From contig DAIEIL010000178.1 in NCBI GenBank assembly GCA_027352645.1, positions 1 to 7,069 on the forward strand: 7,069 nt of DNA. Direction: 5' to 3'. A program made the position numbers and the translations under genes. The notes beneath the pieces are model-generated. The model ran no database searches, was not told where the DNA came from, and saw only the letters and a program-made list of their open reading frames with translations. The DNA comes from Rhodobiaceae bacterium. Lineage in GTDB: Bacteria > Pseudomonadota > Alphaproteobacteria > Parvibaculales > Parvibaculaceae. Of the stretch, positions 5,627-7,069 are shown piece by piece. Position 1 is the first letter of the stretch. Each line of letters starts with the position of its first letter.

Positions 5627-6396
5627 CCGCCCGTCCTTCCCGCGACAAGCTCCATCACATCGGCAATGACCCTGAGCGACCTATCGTGACCGGCAGCGGC
5701 AAGAGCAAGACGAAAACGTCATCAAAAAAGCCGGCCAAGCCTGCTCGCGCCCCGCGCCGCATCAAGGCCCAGCCCGTCGATATGGAAGTGAAGACGCAGC
5801 CGCTTCAGAAGCGCTCGCGCAAGACCTATGAAGCCATTCTCGCCGCCGCAGGCACTCTTCTCGAAGAAGTCGGGATCGAGCAGCTTTCCACCAATCTCGT
5901 CTGCAAGCGCGCCAAGCTTTCGCCGCCCGCCCTCTACCGCTACTTCCCCAACAAATATGCGCTTCTGCGCGAACTTGGCGCGCGGCTGATGGAGCGGCAG
6001 GACGAAGAGGTTTTCGACTGGATGGAGAATGGCGGCCTTCGGGCGGGCAATGCCGAGGAAATCCGGCAGAGCATCCTCGCTGTCCAGGCGCGCGTGAACG
6101 AAGTCACGATAAAGGAGCCTGGCGGCAGATGGATCATGCGCGCGCTCCGCGCTGTGCCTACGCTGCACGAAGTCCGCATCGCCTCGCGCGAACTGGTTGC
6201 CGCCCGCATAGGCGAGGCGCTGGCCCGCATCTTCCCCAAGGCTTCGCCCCACACGCTGCTCGTCGCGGCGCGGCTTGCCACCGAGGTCGGCTACGCCGTG
6301 GGCGAAATGGCGGTGGACGAGCCCGAGCATGCAGCGGAGCTCACAGACGAGCTTGCCTGGATGTTCGCGCTCTACTTCGAACGCTTCCGAAAATAA
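5623..6396 (+). CDS. TetR/AcrR-family transcriptional regulator
   Basis: Up to 257 residues. The TetR helix-turn-helix spans about 62-117: RKTYEAILAAAGTLLEEVG, then LSTNLVCKRAKLSPPALYRY, ending in the typical YRYFPNKYALLRE. The rest is an all-helical ligand-binding and dimerisation domain of roughly 140 residues whose ligand is unknown. TetR proteins are usually dimeric repressors released from DNA by a small molecule. The start is uncertain: TTG 5623 overlaps the aldolase stop as TTGA and suggests translational coupling, while GTG 5686 (residue 22) and ATG 5782 (residue 54) are alternatives; none has a strong ribosome-binding site. With either of the first two starts the protein carries a Lys/Pro/Arg-rich arm (about 27-48) ahead of the DNA-binding domain, longer than the usual TetR N-terminus. 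It may control its own operon and the aldolase, by inference from position. Confidence 0.9.
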   Translation: MTARPSRDKLHHIGNDPERPIVTGSGKSKTKTSSKKPAKPARAPRRIKAQPVDMEVKTQPLQKRSRKTYEAILAAAGTLLEEVGIEQLSTNLVCKRAKLSPPALYRYFPNKYALLRELGARLMERQDEEVFDWMENGGLRAGNAEEIRQSILAVQARVNEVTIKEPGGRWIMRALRAVPTLHEVRIASRELVAARIGEALARIFPKASPHTLLVAARLATEVGYAVGEMAVDEPEHAAELTDELAWMFALYFERFRK

Positions 6397-6400
6397 AAAA

Positions 6401-6428
6401 AGCCCGCGAGGCGTCAACCTCGCGGGCT
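6401..6428 (-). terminator. Strong intrinsic terminator between TetR and thiolase
   Basis: A perfect 11-bp stem, AGCCCGCGAGG (6401-6411) with CCTCGCGGGCT (6418-6428), closes a six-base loop. On the minus strand it is followed at once by TTTTTTATTTT, the textbook form of a Rho-independent terminator for the thiolase, whose stop codon is 20 bp upstream. On the plus strand it lies four bases after the TetR stop but is followed only by CATTTG, so it would end TetR transcripts less efficiently. It serves two convergent genes. Confidence 0.92.
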
Positions 6429-6448
6429 CATTTGCCGAAGACGGAAAA

Positions 6449-7069
6449 TTACATCCGTTCGATGATCGTGGCCGGCGCCATGCCGCCCGCCGCGCAAAGC
6501 GTGGCAAGGCCAACATTGAGATCGCGGCGCTCCAGCTCGTCGAGCAGCATGCCGACGATGATCGCACCCGTCGCGCCGATCGGATGGCCAAGCGCCATGG
6601 CGCCGCCATTCACGTTGACGATCGACTGATCGACATTGAGATCGCGCATGAACTTCAGCGGCACGACCGCGAAAGCTTCGTTGATCTCGACGAGGTCGAT
6701 GTCCTTCATCGTCATGCCGGCGATCTGAAGCGCCTTCTTCGTCGCAGGCACCGGCGCGTTGAGCATCAGCTCAGGGCTGTCGCCCGCCGTGGCAACCGAG
6801 AGGATGCGGGCGCGCGGCTTCAGGCCGTGGGCCTTGGCATATTCCGGCGAGCAGATGATGACGGCGCCAGCGCCGTCCACGACGCCCGACGAGTTGCCGG
6901 CGTGATGGATGTGTTCGATCTTCACATCCGGATAGTTCTTCTCGACGAGCTTCCTGTAGGTCAGGCCTTCCTCGTCGAGCGGGAAGTCGTACATCGCAGC
7001 AAATGCGGGCTTCAGCGTCGCGAGGCTCTCGAGCGTCGTGCTCGGGCGCGGGAACTCCTCGTGGTCGAG
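6449..7069 (-). CDS. Thiolase (acetyl-CoA C-acyltransferase), C-terminal part (runs off the right edge)
   Basis: The frame is open from the right edge to the TAA at 6451-6449, giving the last 206 residues of an enzyme that is normally about 390-400 long; the N-terminal half with the acyl-accepting cysteine is outside. An internal ATG at 6994 is not the gene start, because family sequence (LESLATLKPAF) continues upstream of it. Thiolase landmarks in order are HHAGNSSG (fragment 55-62), EINEAF (128-133), GGAMALGHPIGATGA with the catalytic histidine (H162), and LCAAGGM with the second catalytic cysteine (C192), a variant of the usual CxGGG. Thiolases act in fatty-acid beta-oxidation or in condensing two acyl-CoAs. 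About 33 residues separate LKPAF from the AGNSSG motif, more than in common biosynthetic thiolases, pointing to a degradative subgroup. The specific substrate is unknown. Confidence 0.93.
   Translation of the reverse strand, partial: LDHEEFPRPSTTLESLATLKPAFAAMYDFPLDEEGLTYRKLVEKNYPDVKIEHIHHAGNSSGVVDGAGAVIICSPEYAKAHGLKPRARILSVATAGDSPELMLNAPVPATKKALQIAGMTMKDIDLVEINEAFAVVPLKFMRDLNVDQSIVNVNGGAMALGHPIGATGAIIVGMLLDELERRDLNVGLATLCAAGGMAPATIIERM

Noticed and set aside
5722..6609. 295-codon minus-strand ORF over the TetR gene and thiolase end
   Set aside because: It runs through the strong terminator and is antisense to TetR; this is the expected shadow of G/C-biased codons.
1..7069. A new defence, toxin-antitoxin or biosynthetic system
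   Set aside because: Every well-supported gene belongs to a common housekeeping or metabolic family, base composition looks even, and there are no mobile-element marks or unexplained multi-gene cassettes.

Overview
The window is GC-rich, gene-dense chromosomal DNA with short intergenic gaps and long spurious antisense ORFs, as is usual when third codon positions are G/C-biased. The gene types (MMPL-type RND exporter, single-domain CYTH protein, Old Yellow Enzyme relative, DEAD-box helicase with a DbpA domain, FucA-like class II aldolase, TetR regulator, thiolase) and the overall style fit an alphaproteobacterium, possibly a lipid- or hydrocarbon-degrading member of the Rhizobiales/Parvibaculum type. 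That taxonomic guess is inference from protein style only. I see no tRNA, rRNA, CRISPR array, insertion sequence or phage gene.

Layout from left to right. (1) 1-617, minus: N-terminal 205 codons of an RND/MMPL-superfamily exporter, cut by the window edge. (2) 618-976: a 359-bp gap, AT-richer in places, lying between divergent genes; it holds a consensus -35 hexamer and a perfect inverted repeat ahead of the next gene. (3) 977-1447, plus: a 156-residue CYTH/triphosphate-tunnel protein. (4) 1466-2566, minus: an FMN-dependent OYE-family oxidoreductase, convergent with the CYTH gene over an imperfect hairpin. (5) 2714-4825, minus: a 703-residue DEAD-box RNA helicase with a DbpA-type RNA-binding domain and a long basic disordered tail; a GC-rich hairpin separates it from the oxidoreductase. 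(6) 4970-6396, plus: a two-gene operon of a FucA-like class II aldolase and a TetR regulator whose reading frames overlap by 4 bp. (7) 6401-6428: a strong stem-loop between convergent genes. (8) 6449-7069, minus: C-terminal 206 residues of a thiolase, cut by the right edge.

How the genes relate: the only clear functional unit is the aldolase-TetR pair, probably co-transcribed and translationally coupled, with a substrate that cannot be read from sequence. The thiolase, oxidoreductase and RND exporter would suit a lipid-metabolising organism, but strand alternation and intervening hairpins suggest they are separate transcription units. I found no convincing new multi-gene system. The points worth a second look are regulatory or architectural: the palindrome before the CYTH gene, the aldolase-TetR coupling with a lysine/proline-rich N-terminal arm on the TetR, the repeat-built helicase tail with a non-ATG start, and alternative leader hairpins before the aldolase.
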